A DNA stretch of 64,000 nucleotides from Defluviimonas sp. SAOS-178_SWC (GTDB taxonomy: Bacteria; Pseudomonadota; Alphaproteobacteria; Rhodobacterales; Rhodobacteraceae): contig NZ_CP156081.1 in assembly GCF_039830135.1 (NCBI RefSeq), positions 978,001-1,042,000 of the forward strand, given 5' to 3'. The stretch's first letter is position 1. Every line of letters begins with the position of its first letter. The notes under the pieces were generated by a model, which ran no database searches, was not told where the DNA came from, and saw only the letters and a program-made list of their open reading frames with translations. A program made the translations under genes and the position numbers. Shown here in pieces: positions 27,491 to 37,324 of the stretch.

Positions 27491-27597
27491 GGGCGGTTAC
27501 ATCCCTGACGGTGAACGCGAATCCGGCGACCGGAGGGTTTGACATTCGGGGGACGCCCGCGACAGATAGGCGACATGAAGTACTCGGAATATCAGTG

Positions 27598-28203
27598 ATG
27601 CGGACGGGGTTCCCGACAGCTTGTCCCGGCATGACCGTCGGGCTTCTCGGCGGGTCGTTCGACCCTGCCCATGCGGGCCATGCCCACATCACCCGCGAGG
27701 CGCTGAAGCGGTTCGGGCTGGACCGCGTGTGGTGGCTGGTCAGTCCCGGCAACCCGTTGAAGGCGCGCGGACCGGCGCCGATGGCGTCGCGGATCGCCCG
27801 GGCGAGGGCGGTGATGGATCACCCCCGCGTCGTGGTGTCGGACATCGAGGCGAAGCTTGGCACGCGCTACACTGCCGCGACGCTGCGGCGGCTGATCGCG
27901 CTTTATCCCGGCGTGCGGTTCGTCTGGCTGATGGGGGCCGACAATCTGGCGCAGTTCGATCAGTGGCAGGACTGGGAATGGATCATGCACCACGTGCCGC
28001 TCGGGGTCTTCGCCCGTCCGGGAGCGCGGCTCGCGGCGCGCGGCGCGCGGGCGGCGGACGAATTCGCGCGCTACCGTTTGCCGGCTGAGGCGGCGAAGCT
28101 CCTGCCGCGGATGGCGCCGCCGGCCTGGTGTTTTCTCGACGTGCCGATGATCGACCTGTCGTCGAGCGCGATCCGGGCGCGGGGAGAGTGGCGGCCGGGT
28201 TGA
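27598..28203 (+). CDS. nadD: Nicotinate-nucleotide adenylyltransferase
   Basis: A 201-aa enzyme that makes nicotinate adenine dinucleotide from nicotinate mononucleotide and ATP in NAD synthesis. The nucleotidyltransferase motif [11 protein letters not shown] (xGH type), the [12 protein letters not shown] segment and the C-terminal DLSSSAIR (SxxxxR/K-type) are all present and match NadD. The ATG at 27598 is 12 residues before the first beta strand; an in-frame start near 27511 would add a tail without similarity. It is transcribed divergently from the retron, with 107 bp between the retron promoter and its start. Confidence 0.9.
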   Translation: MRTGFPTACPGMTVGLLGGSFDPAHAGHAHITREALKRFGLDRVWWLVSPGNPLKARGPAPMASRIARARAVMDHPRVVVSDIEAKLGTRYTAATLRRLIALYPGVRFVWLMGADNLAQFDQWQDWEWIMHHVPLGVFARPGARLAARGARAADEFARYRLPAEAAKLLPRMAPPAWCFLDVPMIDLSSSAIRARGEWRPG

Positions 28204-28337
28204 GCGGGCTGTCCGTCCTGCCTTGCCGCGGGCGCGACAATTTCCGACCGGAGGGCGGTCCCGTAAGAAGATGTGAAGAGCCGGGACTTGCGGCAAGGCG
28301 GGGGCTGGGCGATGGTTCGGGCATCGAGGAGGAGCAG

Positions 28338-29831
28338 ATGACGCAGGTCACGCGGCGGCTGGTTCTGAGCGGGCTCTTTGGCGGCGCGGCAAGCGCGGCG
28401 CTGGCCAACGCGCCGGCGAGTTCTTTGCGGCCCGTGGCGCGGACCGGATTGCGGGTCGCGACCTCGGGCGCTGTCCGCGCAGCGCCTGCCGTCGATTTGA
28501 TCGGTGCGGCTGGGCTGGGCGGCGACGTCACCTATGTGGTCGCGGATGCCAGGAGCGGGCTGATCCTGGAGGCGCGGCAGGGCGACAAACCGATGCCGCC
28601 GGCCTCGACTATGAAAGTGCTCACCTCGCTTTATGCGCTGGAGCATCTCGGGGCGGGCTACCGGTTCCCGACCCGGCTGATCGCGACGGGGCCGGTCCAG
28701 GGCGGAAAGATCCGTGGCGATCTGGTGCTTGCAGGGGGCGGCGATCCGGAGCTGACGACCGACGGTCTCGGCGACATGGCGGCGCGGCTGCGCAAGGCCG
28801 GGGTGACCGGGGTGACGGGACGGTTCCTCGTCTGGGGCGGGGCGCTGCCCTATCTGGAGGCGATCGACCAGAGCCAGCCGGCCTGGCTGGGCTACAATCC
28901 GGCGGTGTCGGGGCTGAACCTCAACTTCAACCGGGTAAATTTCGTGTGGAAGCGGGCGGGCGGCGGCTACGAGGTCGGCATGGATGCCCGCGCGCAACGC
29001 TTCGCGCCGCCGGTCTATTCGACGCGCGTGAAACTCGCCGACCGCGACCTGCCGGTCTATTCCTACAGGAACGGCGGGCGGGTCGAGGAATGGACTGTCG
29101 CGCGCCGGGCGCTCGGCAAGGGGGGCAGCCGCTGGTTGCCGGTGCGCCGGCCGGAGCTATATGCCGGCGACGTCTTCCAGACCCTGGCCCGCGCGCAAGG
29201 TGTGCCGCTGCCCGCGCCGGATGTCGTGGACCGGATGCCGGGTGGCACCGTCCTCGTCGAGCGGGCGAGCGACGATCTGGCGGTCATCCTGCGCGACATG
29301 ATGAAATATTCGACCAATATGACCGCCGAGGCCGTCGGCATGGCGGCCTCCGCCCGGCGCGGCGTGACCAGCCATGCCGCCTCGGGCCGTGAGATGGCCG
29401 ATTGGTTGAAAGCCCGTGCCGGCGCCGAGAGCGCGCGGTGCGCCGATCATTCGGGCCTCGCCGGGGCCTCGCGCATATCGGCCGAGGACATGCTCAAGGC
29501 GCTGGTGACGCTTGGACCGAATGCGGGGCTTCGGGGGCTGATGAAGGAGGTGCCGTTCCGCGACGACGGTGGCCGCAAGATCAGCGGCCATCCAGTCACG
29601 GTGGAGGCGAAGACCGGCACGCTCAATTTCGTCTCGACGCTCGCGGGATATGTGCGGGCGCCGGGGAATACCGATCTGGCCTTCGCGATCTTCACCGGCG
29701 ACGTGGCGCGGCGGGACGCGGTGCCGGACAATCAGCGCGAACGCCCGGAAGGGGGCGCCGCATGGGTCAAACGCTCCAAGCGGTTGCAGCAGCAGCTGAT
29801 CGAACGCTGGGTGGCGGTCTACGGCGCCTGA
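28338..29831 (+). CDS. dacB: D-alanyl-D-alanine carboxypeptidase/endopeptidase (PBP4, peptidase S13)
   Basis: A 497-aa periplasmic low-molecular-weight penicillin-binding protein that trims or cuts peptidoglycan cross-links. The catalytic triads are STMK (Ser90-Lys93), STN (in KYSTNMTAE) and KTG (in AKTGTLNF). The large insertion between the first two motifs is typical of S13 proteins. The N terminus TRRLVLSGLFGG has twin arginines and a hydrophobic stretch, suggesting Tat export. The ATG at 28338 follows GAGGAGGAG. It ends 3 bp from the stop of the convergent dadA-like gene. Confidence 0.92.
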   Translation: MTQVTRRLVLSGLFGGAASAALANAPASSLRPVARTGLRVATSGAVRAAPAVDLIGAAGLGGDVTYVVADARSGLILEARQGDKPMPPASTMKVLTSLYALEHLGAGYRFPTRLIATGPVQGGKIRGDLVLAGGGDPELTTDGLGDMAARLRKAGVTGVTGRFLVWGGALPYLEAIDQSQPAWLGYNPAVSGLNLNFNRVNFVWKRAGGGYEVGMDARAQRFAPPVYSTRVKLADRDLPVYSYRNGGRVEEWTVARRALGKGGSRWLPVRRPELYAGDVFQTLARAQGVPLPAPDVVDRMPGGTVLVERASDDLAVILRDMMKYSTNMTAEAVGMAASARRGVTSHAASGREMADWLKARAGAESARCADHSGLAGASRISAEDMLKALVTLGPNAGLRGLMKEVPFRDDGGRKISGHPVTVEAKTGTLNFVSTLAGYVRAPGNTDLAFAIFTGDVARRDAVPDNQRERPEGGAAWVKRSKRLQQQLIERWVAVYGA

Positions 29832-29834
29832 CGG

Positions 29835-31094
29835 TCAGACACCGTAGCGGGCGGCGGTCAGCCCGTCGAAGTCGATTTCGGGTTTCCTGCCCATCACCAG
29901 ATCGGCCACCGCCCGGCCCGATCCCGCCGCCATCGTCCAGCCGAGCGTGCCGTGGCCGGTATTCAGGAACAGGTTGCGGTAGCGGGTGGGGCCGACGATC
30001 GGGGTGCCGTCCGGCGTCATCGGCCGGAGGCCGGTCCAGCCTTCGGCCTGGGCGAGGTCGCCGCCCCTGGGGAAGAGGTCGCTGATCACGTGCCGCACCG
30101 TGCTGGTCGCGTGGGGCCCGAGTCTGTCGGAATAGCCGGCAATCTCGGCCGTGCCCGCGACCCGGATGCGGTCGCCGAGCCGGGTGATCGCGACCTTGTG
30201 GGTTTCATCCATGATCGTCGATTGCGGGGCGAAGCGGTCGTCGGTCACGGGCAGGGTGACGGAATAGCCCTTGACCGGATAGACCGGCAGGGGAATGTCG
30301 ATCGGGCCGAGGAGTTTCGGGCCGAAACTGCCGAGCGCGCAGACATAAGCGTCGGCTTCCACCCGCCCGAGGCTTTCGGTCATCACGCCTTTTACGTGGT
30401 CGCCCTGCACCTGGATCAGCCGGATATTCTGGCCATAGTGGAATGTCGCGCCGAGGGCGGCGGTCTTTTCCGCCAGCGCCATCGTGAACATGCGGCAGTC
30501 GCCGGTGCGGTCGGCGGTGAGCCGCAGGCCGCCGACGAACTTGTCGCGCACCTCGGCCAGCGCCGGTTCGGCGGCAATGCAGCCGTCGCGGTCGAGAACC
30601 TCGTAGGGGCTGTCGAATTCGGCGAGGATCGCCTGGTCGGCCTTCGAGGCCTTCAGCTGCTTTTCGGTGCGGAAGAGCTGGAGCGTGCCCTGTTCGCGCC
30701 CGTCATAGTCGATGCCGGTCTCGGCGATGAGTTCCGGCAGGACGTCGCGCGAATAGTTCGAGACCCGGACCATGCGGGACTTGTTGAGCGCGTAGGCCTC
30801 GTCGGTGCAGTTCGCGAGCATCTGGGCGCCCCATTTCCACATCCGGGGACTGATGAGCGGCCAGATGAAGAGCGGGCGGCGCTTCATGAAGAGCCATTTC
30901 AGCGCCTTCATCGGAACGCCGGGCGCCGCCCAGGGCGAGGTCATGCCGTAGCTGAGTTCGCCCGCATTCGCGTAGCTCGTCTCCATCCCCGGGCCGGGCT
31001 GACGGTCGAGCACGACGACTTCCGCACCCTGACGAGCCAGATAGTAGGCGGTGGTGACACCGATCACCCCCGCGCCCATGACGACGACTTTCAT
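29835..31094 (-). CDS. dadA: D-amino acid dehydrogenase, DadA-like
   Basis: A 419-aa FAD flavoprotein that oxidatively deaminates D-amino acids such as D-alanine to keto acids, feeding electrons to the respiratory chain. The N-terminal VVVMGAGVIGVTTAYYL (3-19) is the FAD-binding Rossmann motif. SYANAGELSYG, GLRPMTPDGTPIVGPT and the C-terminal NTGHGTLGWTMAAGSG are DadA signatures. It is close in length to E. coli DadA (432 aa). The ATG at 31094 is chosen because the Rossmann strand begins immediately. No dadX racemase gene is adjacent. It converges on dacB; a role in recycling D-alanine from the wall is plausible. Confidence 0.88.
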   Translation of the reverse strand: MKVVVMGAGVIGVTTAYYLARQGAEVVVLDRQPGPGMETSYANAGELSYGMTSPWAAPGVPMKALKWLFMKRRPLFIWPLISPRMWKWGAQMLANCTDEAYALNKSRMVRVSNYSRDVLPELIAETGIDYDGREQGTLQLFRTEKQLKASKADQAILAEFDSPYEVLDRDGCIAAEPALAEVRDKFVGGLRLTADRTGDCRMFTMALAEKTAALGATFHYGQNIRLIQVQGDHVKGVMTESLGRVEADAYVCALGSFGPKLLGPIDIPLPVYPVKGYSVTLPVTDDRFAPQSTIMDETHKVAITRLGDRIRVAGTAEIAGYSDRLGPHATSTVRHVISDLFPRGGDLAQAEGWTGLRPMTPDGTPIVGPTRYRNLFLNTGHGTLGWTMAAGSGRAVADLVMGRKPEIDFDGLTAARYGV

Positions 31095-31224
31095 TGGTCC
31101 ATCCCGTTCCCAAAAGGTCTTCGCAGGACCATGCCCTTGGGTTTGCGCCGTTTCAATGGTCCGGGCGGCCGGATCGGGGCTGCTGTGGCATTCCGCCACG
31201 TAACCTGCCCGGAATTTCCACCGG

Positions 31225-31653
31225 TCAGAGCTTCAGGTGTCGTGCCCGTGCGCCCCATTCGATGGCCGCGGCGTGAAGGCGGTCGATCTCCAGCTCGTGC
31301 CGGACCTCTTCGAGAAGCCGGAGCTCTTCCTGCCGGAGGGAGCCGTCGGCGGCCGCGACATCGCAGGCGAGCGCATAGGCGGTTTCCCAGAGCCGTTCGG
31401 GCAGCGCGTCGCGGACCATCGCGAAGAGGGTGTCGAGCCCGTCTTCCTCCTCCATCATCTTGTAGACGGTTTCGGCGACCTCGCGGACGGAGTCCATATC
31501 GTAATCGGCGAAGATCGGCAGGTGGTTTACCTGCCGTTCGATCGCGACAAGTTCCGATGTGCGGATGGATTCGTCGGAAAGCGAGACGGTAACCATGATC
31601 GCGACGAGGGCGTCCTGGGCGGAAAAGGCGGGCAGGGTGTGGGGCACGGTCAT
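31225..31653 (-). CDS. TerB-like (tellurite resistance) helical protein
   Basis: A 142-aa all-helical cytoplasmic protein of the TerB superfamily. The [13 protein letters not shown] segment and the [20 protein letters not shown] segment, with acidic DG-E residues, are the two conserved helices with their metal-binding-type acidic residues. Family members are implicated in stress responses and metal or envelope signalling, but the present function is unknown; the ter operon genes are not nearby. Its start at 31653 lies 102 bp from the divergent lysS start. Confidence 0.82.
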   Translation of the reverse strand: MTVPHTLPAFSAQDALVAIMVTVSLSDESIRTSELVAIERQVNHLPIFADYDMDSVREVAETVYKMMEEEDGLDTLFAMVRDALPERLWETAYALACDVAAADGSLRQEELRLLEEVRHELEIDRLHAAAIEWGARARHLKL

Positions 31654-31755
31654 CGTCCTTCTTGTTTCGCCGGCAAATTATTGACGATCCGCCCACCGTT
31701 CAATAGGAACCGGAGCCATTGGCGCATGGGCGCCGTCCTTTCGGGAATAACTGTC

Positions 31756-33336
31756 ATGTCTTCTTTGCGCGACGCCGCGATGAACTCCAAAGCCTGGCCT
31801 TTCGAGGAAGCGCGCCGCGTGCTGAAACGCTACGAGAAGAAGGACCCCGAGAAGGGATACGTGCTGTTCGAGACCGGCTATGGCCCGTCCGGCCTGCCGC
31901 ATATCGGCACGTTCGGCGAGGTGCAGCGCACAACGATGATCCGCCGGGCGTTCGAGATCATCTCGGACATCCCGACGCGGCTTTTCTGTTTCTCGGATGA
32001 TCTCGACGGGATGCGGAAGGTGCCAGAGAACGTGCCGCAGCAGGAGCTTCTGAAGGCGAATATCCAGAAGCCGCTGACCTCGGTTCCCGATCCTTTCGGC
32101 GAGTACGAAAGCTTCGGCCACCACAACAACGCGATGCTGCGGCGGTTCCTCGACACGTTCGGCTTCGAATACGAGTTCTATTCGGCCACCGAGTTCTACA
32201 AGTCGGGCGCCTTCGACGACACGCTGAAGCTGGCCACGGAACGCTACGAGAAGATAATGGAGATCATGCTGGCCTCCTTGCGCGAGGAGCGGCAGCAGAC
32301 TTACTCCTGTTTCCTGCCGATCCATCCCGAGACGGGGCGGGTGCTCTACGTGCCGATCAAGCATGTCGACAAGAAGGAACATACCGTCACCTTCGACGAC
32401 GAAACGGGGCGCGAATGGACGCTGCCCGTCACCGGCGGCAATGTGAAGTTGCAGTGGAAGCCGGATTTCGGCGCGCGCTGGGCGGCGCTGGGTGTCGATT
32501 TCGAGATGTATGGCAAGGACCATTCGACCAACACGCCGATCTATGACGGGATCTGCGAGGTTCTGGGCGGCAGGAAGCCCGAGCATTTCACCTATGAGCT
32601 GTTCCTCGACGAGCAGGGGCAGAAGATCTCGAAGTCGAAGGGCAACGGGCTGACGATCGACGAATGGCTAACCTATGCCGCGACGGAGTCCCTGGGCTAT
32701 TTCATGTACCAGAAGCCGAAGACCGCGAAGCGGCTCTGGTGGGATGTGATCCCGAAGGCGGTCGACGAGTATCACCAGCAGCTGCGCGCCTTCCCCGATC
32801 AGGACGAGGCTGCGCGGCTGGCGAATCCGGTCTGGCATATCCACAACGGCCAGCCGCCGGCATCGGACATGGTGGTGCCTTTCGCGATGCTCCTGAACCT
32901 TGCCAGCGTGGCGGGGGCGAAGGACAAGGACGGGCTTTGGGGCTTCATCCGGAAATACGCGCCCGACGCCTCGCCCGAGCAAAATCCGCAGCTCGATCAG
33001 GCGGCGGCCTTCGCGGTGCGGTACTTCAACGATCACGTCGCGCCGACGCGGACCTTCCGGCCCGCGAGCGAGAGAGAGCGGGCGGCGATGGAAGACCTGT
33101 CCGGCCGGTTGAAGGTATGGGATGGCGGCCTCGATGCCGAGGCGCTGCAATCCATGGTCTTCGCGGTCGGCAAGGAGCACGGGTTCGAGCCGCTGCGCGA
33201 CTGGTTCACGGCGCTTTACGAAGTGCTTCTGGGCGCGAGTCAGGGGCCGCGATTCGGCGGGTTCATCGCGCTTTACGGCGTGGGCGAGACCGTTACGCTG
33301 ATCGAAAAGGCGCTTGCCGGCGAGATTGCGGCCTGA
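31756..33336 (+). CDS. lysS: Lysyl-tRNA synthetase, class I
   Basis: A 526-aa class I (archaeal-type) lysyl-tRNA synthetase; it charges tRNA-Lys with lysine at the expense of ATP. The HIGT motif is at residues 49-52 ([10 protein letters not shown]) and the KISKS motif in [12 protein letters not shown]. The C-terminal helical anticodon-binding domain follows. Class I LysRS is the standard enzyme in many alphaproteobacteria, so it does not imply recent transfer. The ATG at 31756 is one of two close candidates; the other, at 31780, would drop eight residues. The 3' end is followed by a strong hairpin shared with the convergent CHAD gene. Confidence 0.92.
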   Translation: MSSLRDAAMNSKAWPFEEARRVLKRYEKKDPEKGYVLFETGYGPSGLPHIGTFGEVQRTTMIRRAFEIISDIPTRLFCFSDDLDGMRKVPENVPQQELLKANIQKPLTSVPDPFGEYESFGHHNNAMLRRFLDTFGFEYEFYSATEFYKSGAFDDTLKLATERYEKIMEIMLASLREERQQTYSCFLPIHPETGRVLYVPIKHVDKKEHTVTFDDETGREWTLPVTGGNVKLQWKPDFGARWAALGVDFEMYGKDHSTNTPIYDGICEVLGGRKPEHFTYELFLDEQGQKISKSKGNGLTIDEWLTYAATESLGYFMYQKPKTAKRLWWDVIPKAVDEYHQQLRAFPDQDEAARLANPVWHIHNGQPPASDMVVPFAMLLNLASVAGAKDKDGLWGFIRKYAPDASPEQNPQLDQAAAFAVRYFNDHVAPTRTFRPASERERAAMEDLSGRLKVWDGGLDAEALQSMVFAVGKEHGFEPLRDWFTALYEVLLGASQGPRFGGFIALYGVGETVTLIEKALAGEIAA

Positions 33337-33345
33337 ACCGGCGTT

Positions 33346-33377
33346 GCGACGGCAAGGAGGGGGCCTCCTTGCGTCGC
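33346..33377. terminator. Bidirectional hairpin between lysS and CHAD genes
   Basis: GCGACGGCAAGGAGG (33346-33360) pairs with CCTCCTTGCGTCGC (33364-33377), with one bulged G and a GGG loop. It lies between two convergent stop codons, the expected place for a shared terminator. T-runs are absent, as is common in high-GC genomes. Confidence 0.55.
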
Positions 33378-33387
33378 GACTGCCGGA

Positions 33388-34251
33388 TCAGCTTGCGCGC
33401 CAGATATCCCACCAGCCGCGCCAGCGTCGGGACAGGCCGGACGCCCTTTCGCTGAAGAACAATTCGCCAAGCGTCCTTGCATCGGCGAGAAGCCGGGCCT
33501 CCTCTTCGGCGGCGCGGGCTCGGAGGTCGGCCGCGTCCGCTTCGTCCTTCAGCGCCTCGATCAGGTAGGCGAGGTCGCGCGCGTCGCCCAGAGTTTCGCC
33601 CAGAATGTCGGCGGCCGCGATGTGGTGGGACATCATCTCGGGCCATATCCGGGTGAGGAGGCGGGCGTGGTACCAGTGGTCCTTCACGCGCTTGCGCCAG
33701 AGGTGCAGCGCCTCTCCGGTCGGGTCGTTTTCGGCGGCGTTCATGGCCTTGCGGGCTGCCGTCCAGCTGCGTTCGAGTCCGTCTTCGAGGGCGTCGAACC
33801 CGGCGCCGGAGATCTTCCAGTCCTTCGCGCGACGGGCGATGGCGGCAATGGATTCGGCATGCCCGGCGAGCTCTTTATCCGCGTCGGTGCCCCCGGCGCG
33901 AGGGCGCACGATCCGATCGCGAAGGGCCGCCAGCGCGTCGGGCGGCATGTAGATCCGGCTCGCGACGTCGTCGAAGGTCGTGGCGAGCACGTCGGCATCG
34001 CGCAGGTCCGAGATCAGGCGCGCGGCATCGCGGAGCGCCGCATTCTCGCGCTCATAGCCCTTGAAATGCGGCCGCACCAGCCTGAGGAGCGCGCGGGTTT
34101 TCTTAATATTCTTCCGCAGTTCGTGAACGAGCGCGTCGCGTGGCAGTTTCGGATCGGCGAGAAGTGCCTGCGACGCATCGAGGCGTTCGCGCGCGATCCT
34201 TCGAACGGCCTTTTCGGTGCTCTTGTCCTTGGCGCTGAACGTGAAACCCAT
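33388..34251 (-). CDS. CHAD domain protein
   Basis: A 287-aa helical protein built almost entirely of the CHAD domain (conserved histidine alpha-helical domain). The VHELRKNIKKTRALLRLVRP and LHLWRKRVKDHWYHARLL segments carry the family's conserved basic and histidine residues in two repeats. CHAD domains bind inorganic polyphosphate; there is no fused CYTH (triphosphatase) domain here. It may act as a polyphosphate-binding factor. The ATG at 34251 follows AAGGGGA by 7 nt; an upstream extension exists but has no such signal. The gene is transcribed divergently from the DUF4864 gene. Confidence 0.85.
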   Translation of the reverse strand: MGFTFSAKDKSTEKAVRRIARERLDASQALLADPKLPRDALVHELRKNIKKTRALLRLVRPHFKGYERENAALRDAARLISDLRDADVLATTFDDVASRIYMPPDALAALRDRIVRPRAGGTDADKELAGHAESIAAIARRAKDWKISGAGFDALEDGLERSWTAARKAMNAAENDPTGEALHLWRKRVKDHWYHARLLTRIWPEMMSHHIAAADILGETLGDARDLAYLIEALKDEADAADLRARAAEEEARLLADARTLGELFFSERASGLSRRWRGWWDIWRAS

Positions 34252-34353
34252 AAGATTGTCCCCTTGGCCAAAACGGTTTTGGCCTTTTCCGGGTCGGGAG
34301 TAGACTGGGTGAATGTAACCTTTGGATGACGGGGCCGAACAGGGGAGGCGGCG

Positions 34354-34758
34354 ATGCGGCACGCTTGGGTCATGTTTCTGTCAATGTGGCTGGCGTCAGG
34401 TGCGGCGAGCGGCGATGACGGGGCGGATATCCGCAGTGTGATCGGCAACCAGATCGCCGCGTTCGAAGCGGACGACCTTGCGACCGCGTTCGGATACGCC
34501 TCTTCGACGATCCGGGGGATCTTCGGCTCGCCCGAGAATTTCGGGCGCATGGTCGCCGGGGGGTATCCGATGATCCGGCGGCCGGATGCGGTCAGCTATC
34601 TCGGCCTGCGCGTGGAGGAGGGGCGCCCGGTGCAGCGCATGGGCTTCCGCGACGCGGCCGGCGCTATCCACCTTTTCGACTACCTGATGGTCGACGGCCC
34701 GGACGGCTGGCGCATCGACGGCGTCTATCCGGTGCCCGAGACCGGCGCCGGGGTCTGA
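34354..34758 (+). CDS. DUF4864 secreted protein
   Basis: A 134-aa protein. The first 20 residues (VMFLSMWLASGAASG) look like a signal peptide. The mature part carries IRSVIGNQIAAFEADDLATAF and TIRGIFGSPENFGRMV, diagnostic for DUF4864, an NTF2-like fold. The function is unknown, probably periplasmic. Its start has GGAGGCG just upstream. It diverges from the CHAD gene with about 100 bp between starts, and is followed by 199 bp before the next gene. Confidence 0.82.
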   Translation: MRHAWVMFLSMWLASGAASGDDGADIRSVIGNQIAAFEADDLATAFGYASSTIRGIFGSPENFGRMVAGGYPMIRRPDAVSYLGLRVEEGRPVQRMGFRDAAGAIHLFDYLMVDGPDGWRIDGVYPVPETGAGV

Positions 34759-34957
34759 GCGGCGAACGCCCGGGTAACCGGGCGGTCAGGAAACTCCTGT
34801 AGACCTGTGCGCCGTGGGCCCCGGTGGCCCGGCAACTTCCCGGAATGAGCGGACTTCCCTGACGGCGCCGGAGCTGGCGCCAGCCGGCGCCGCTTTTCGC
34901 GCGCCCAAGGAGGTCCGGCGCAGACGGGGCCTGGAACAGGACAAGGGATTTATCGCG

Positions 34958-37255
34958 ATGAACAAGGCGATCACCGACGGGCTGGTCTTCATGCCGCCCG
35001 CTTTCGAGAACGGACTGGACGTCTGGTCGGCCGGCGATGGCACGCCGGGATCGCCCACCTATGACGGATCGCCCAATGCGGCGCTGGTGCCGGCCGATCA
35101 GGATTTCAGCGGTTGTCTCGAGCTTCTGAAAACCACCAACACGGTGAAGCTCCGCTACACCGGGGATACGACGATCCTGCCGGGCTGCTACCTGCGCATC
35201 CGCGCCCGGGTGAAGGCGATGAGCGGCAACCTTCCGACGGTGCGCATCGCCGCCTGGGCCGGGGCGGCCGGCGGCGCGCATGTGACGGGCGTGGTGGAGA
35301 CCGGGCCGAGTGTCCAGCTTCTTGCCTACGGCAAGATCGAGACCGTGGAGGCGATCGTCGGCACGGGCACACGCACCGGTGTCGACATGTCGTGGGGCAC
35401 GGCCGCGATCTTCGGCCACTTCGGCCTCGACCTGACGGGCCCCAATGGCGGTGTCGTGCGTATCGACGATATCGAGATCGAGGACGTCACCTCGGCCTTC
35501 CTGCGCGACATGATGGACTGGGTCGACGTGCGCGATTACGGCGCGAAGGGCGACGGTGTCACCAACGACGCCACCGCCTTCGAGGCGGCCGATGCCGCCG
35601 CTGCGGCCACCGGGCGGACGCTGCTCGTCTCGGCCGGGACCTATTATCTCAACGCCGACGTGACGCTCGAATCCAAGGCGCGGTTCGAGGGAACGGTGAC
35701 GATGCCGGTGAACCGGCGCCTGTCGATGACCCGCAGTTTCGATCTTCCCTCCTATGCGGCGGCGTTCGGCGACGAGGAGCTTGGGTTCAAGAAGGCGTTC
35801 CAGGCGCTTCTCAACTGGGCCGATCACGATTCGCTCGACCTTGGCGGCCGGCGGATCGAGGTGACGGCGCCGATCGACATGCAGGCGGCTGTCGACAACA
35901 AGACCAGCTTTGCCACCCGTCGCGTCATCCGCAATGGCCAGTTCAACGTCATCGACGGGCCGGCCTGGACCCCGACGGTCGTCACCTCGCAGGCGAGCTA
36001 CAATACCGCCAACGACCTGGTGCTGAGCAATGTTGTCAACATCGCCAACATCAAGGTCGGATCGCTGGTGACCGGCACCGGCGTCGGCCGCGAGGTCTAT
36101 GTCAATGCGGTCAACGTCGGCGCCGCGACGCTGACGCTGAGTCAGCCGCTTTACGGTGCGGCGGGCACCCAGACCTACACCTTCACCCGGTTCAAGTATG
36201 TCCTCGACTTTTCCGGCTTCGCGTCGCTGTCGAAGATGACGCTCGACGATGTGGAATTGCAGTGCAACGGCTATGCGAGCGGCATCATGCTGGCGCCGAG
36301 CGGGATGATCTTCCATCTGCGCGACAGCCACATCACCCGGCCGAAGAACCGCGGCATCACCTCGATCGGGACGGGCTGTCAGGGGATGATGATCGACCGC
36401 TGCAATTTCCAGTCGGACGAAAGCGGGCTTCGGTCGCAGGACCGAATCTCCATCGCGTTCAACGCCAATGCGAACGACGTGAAGATCCGCGACAACCGGG
36501 CGATCCACTTCCGCCATTTTGGCCTTCTCGGCGGCAACGGCAACCTCATCGTCGGCAACCATTGGTTCCAGGGGGATGACGAGGTCAGTGGATTGCGCCT
36601 TGCCGGTCTGATCATTGCCGGGACGGATGTGAAGACGACGATCACCGGCAACTACATCGACAACTCGTCGATCGAGTGGACGAACGAGTACGAGTCGGAT
36701 CCGAGCTTCGGCAACCAGTATTCGTTCGGCGGCCTGACGATCACCGGCAACACGTTCACCGCCTCCGACGTCGCGCCGTGGTTCGCCTGGATCGTGGTCA
36801 AGCCCTATGGCGCCGGCCACTTCCTCCAAGGCTTCAACGTCTCCGGCAACGTTTTCAAGCCGATCAGCGGGGCGATCGATCGCATCGACAAGGTCGACAC
36901 GACCTTCGCGACGCTGCAGTACAACCGCATGCGCAATGTCACGGTCGAGGCGAATTCCTTTACCGCCGTGACCCAGCCGGTCGCCAACCCGGTCTATATG
37001 CAGCATGACCAGTCTTCCGCGGCGACGGTCTGGACCATCAATCCCGGCCCGTATCTGCCCTTCGGCGGCTGGGCGCGAAATGTCGAGTCCATCGTGGCCG
37101 AAGGCAAGATCACCGGGCCGTCGAACGAATATCGGACCGACATGCCCTATGTCGAGGTCGAGCAGGGGGCGTCGAAGCAGAACGTTACGGTGAACTGGGC
37201 CTCGGCCTCGAAAGGGCGCATCCAGATCCGTGTCCGGATGGACAACCCGGACTGA
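34958..37255 (+). CDS. Right-handed beta-helix protein (pectate-lyase-superfamily/GH28-related)
   Basis: A 765-aa protein. Residues about 1-185 form a beta-rich N-terminal domain (SAGDGTPGSPTYDGSP region). Then VRDYGAKGDGVTNDATAFEA (about 190-210) marks the Pectate_lyase_3 start, and repeated strand-turn units with Asn-rich turns (ITGNYIDNSS, ITGNTFTAS, NVSGNVFKP) form a parallel beta-helix. A small C-terminal domain ends it. The fold occurs in polysaccharide lyases and phage tailspikes. No signal peptide is present, so export may be by another route or the protein may act in the cytoplasm or on a virion-like particle. The catalytic residues cannot be assigned. Start: ATG at 34958 with AAGGGA. 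Confidence 0.72.
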   Translation: MNKAITDGLVFMPPAFENGLDVWSAGDGTPGSPTYDGSPNAALVPADQDFSGCLELLKTTNTVKLRYTGDTTILPGCYLRIRARVKAMSGNLPTVRIAAWAGAAGGAHVTGVVETGPSVQLLAYGKIETVEAIVGTGTRTGVDMSWGTAAIFGHFGLDLTGPNGGVVRIDDIEIEDVTSAFLRDMMDWVDVRDYGAKGDGVTNDATAFEAADAAAAATGRTLLVSAGTYYLNADVTLESKARFEGTVTMPVNRRLSMTRSFDLPSYAAAFGDEELGFKKAFQALLNWADHDSLDLGGRRIEVTAPIDMQAAVDNKTSFATRRVIRNGQFNVIDGPAWTPTVVTSQASYNTANDLVLSNVVNIANIKVGSLVTGTGVGREVYVNAVNVGAATLTLSQPLYGAAGTQTYTFTRFKYVLDFSGFASLSKMTLDDVELQCNGYASGIMLAPSGMIFHLRDSHITRPKNRGITSIGTGCQGMMIDRCNFQSDESGLRSQDRISIAFNANANDVKIRDNRAIHFRHFGLLGGNGNLIVGNHWFQGDDEVSGLRLAGLIIAGTDVKTTITGNYIDNSSIEWTNEYESDPSFGNQYSFGGLTITGNTFTASDVAPWFAWIVVKPYGAGHFLQGFNVSGNVFKPISGAIDRIDKVDTTFATLQYNRMRNVTVEANSFTAVTQPVANPVYMQHDQSSAATVWTINPGPYLPFGGWARNVESIVAEGKITGPSNEYRTDMPYVEVEQGASKQNVTVNWASASKGRIQIRVRMDNPD

Positions 37256-37277
37256 GTGGCGCGCGAAGGACGATTTT

Positions 37278-37307
37278 CGGGCGGGCGGGGACATCCCCGC
37301 CCGCTCG
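37278..37307. terminator. Strong bidirectional hairpin
   Basis: A 14-position stem (CGGGCGGGCGGGGA at 37278-37291; TCCCCGCCCGCTCG at 37294-37307; one mismatch) with a two-base apex. TTTT precedes it, so on the minus strand it is followed by AAAA-complement, fitting a terminator for the minus-strand kinase gene. It sits between two convergent stops. Confidence 0.6.
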
Positions 37308-37324
37308 CATTTGCAGCGTCGCGG

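Noticed and set aside
34664..37294. Long minus-strand open frame opposite the beta-helix gene
   Set aside because: It shadows a gene with beta-helix repeats; the translation has Asp/Arg/His-rich sequence without domain or ribosome binding site.
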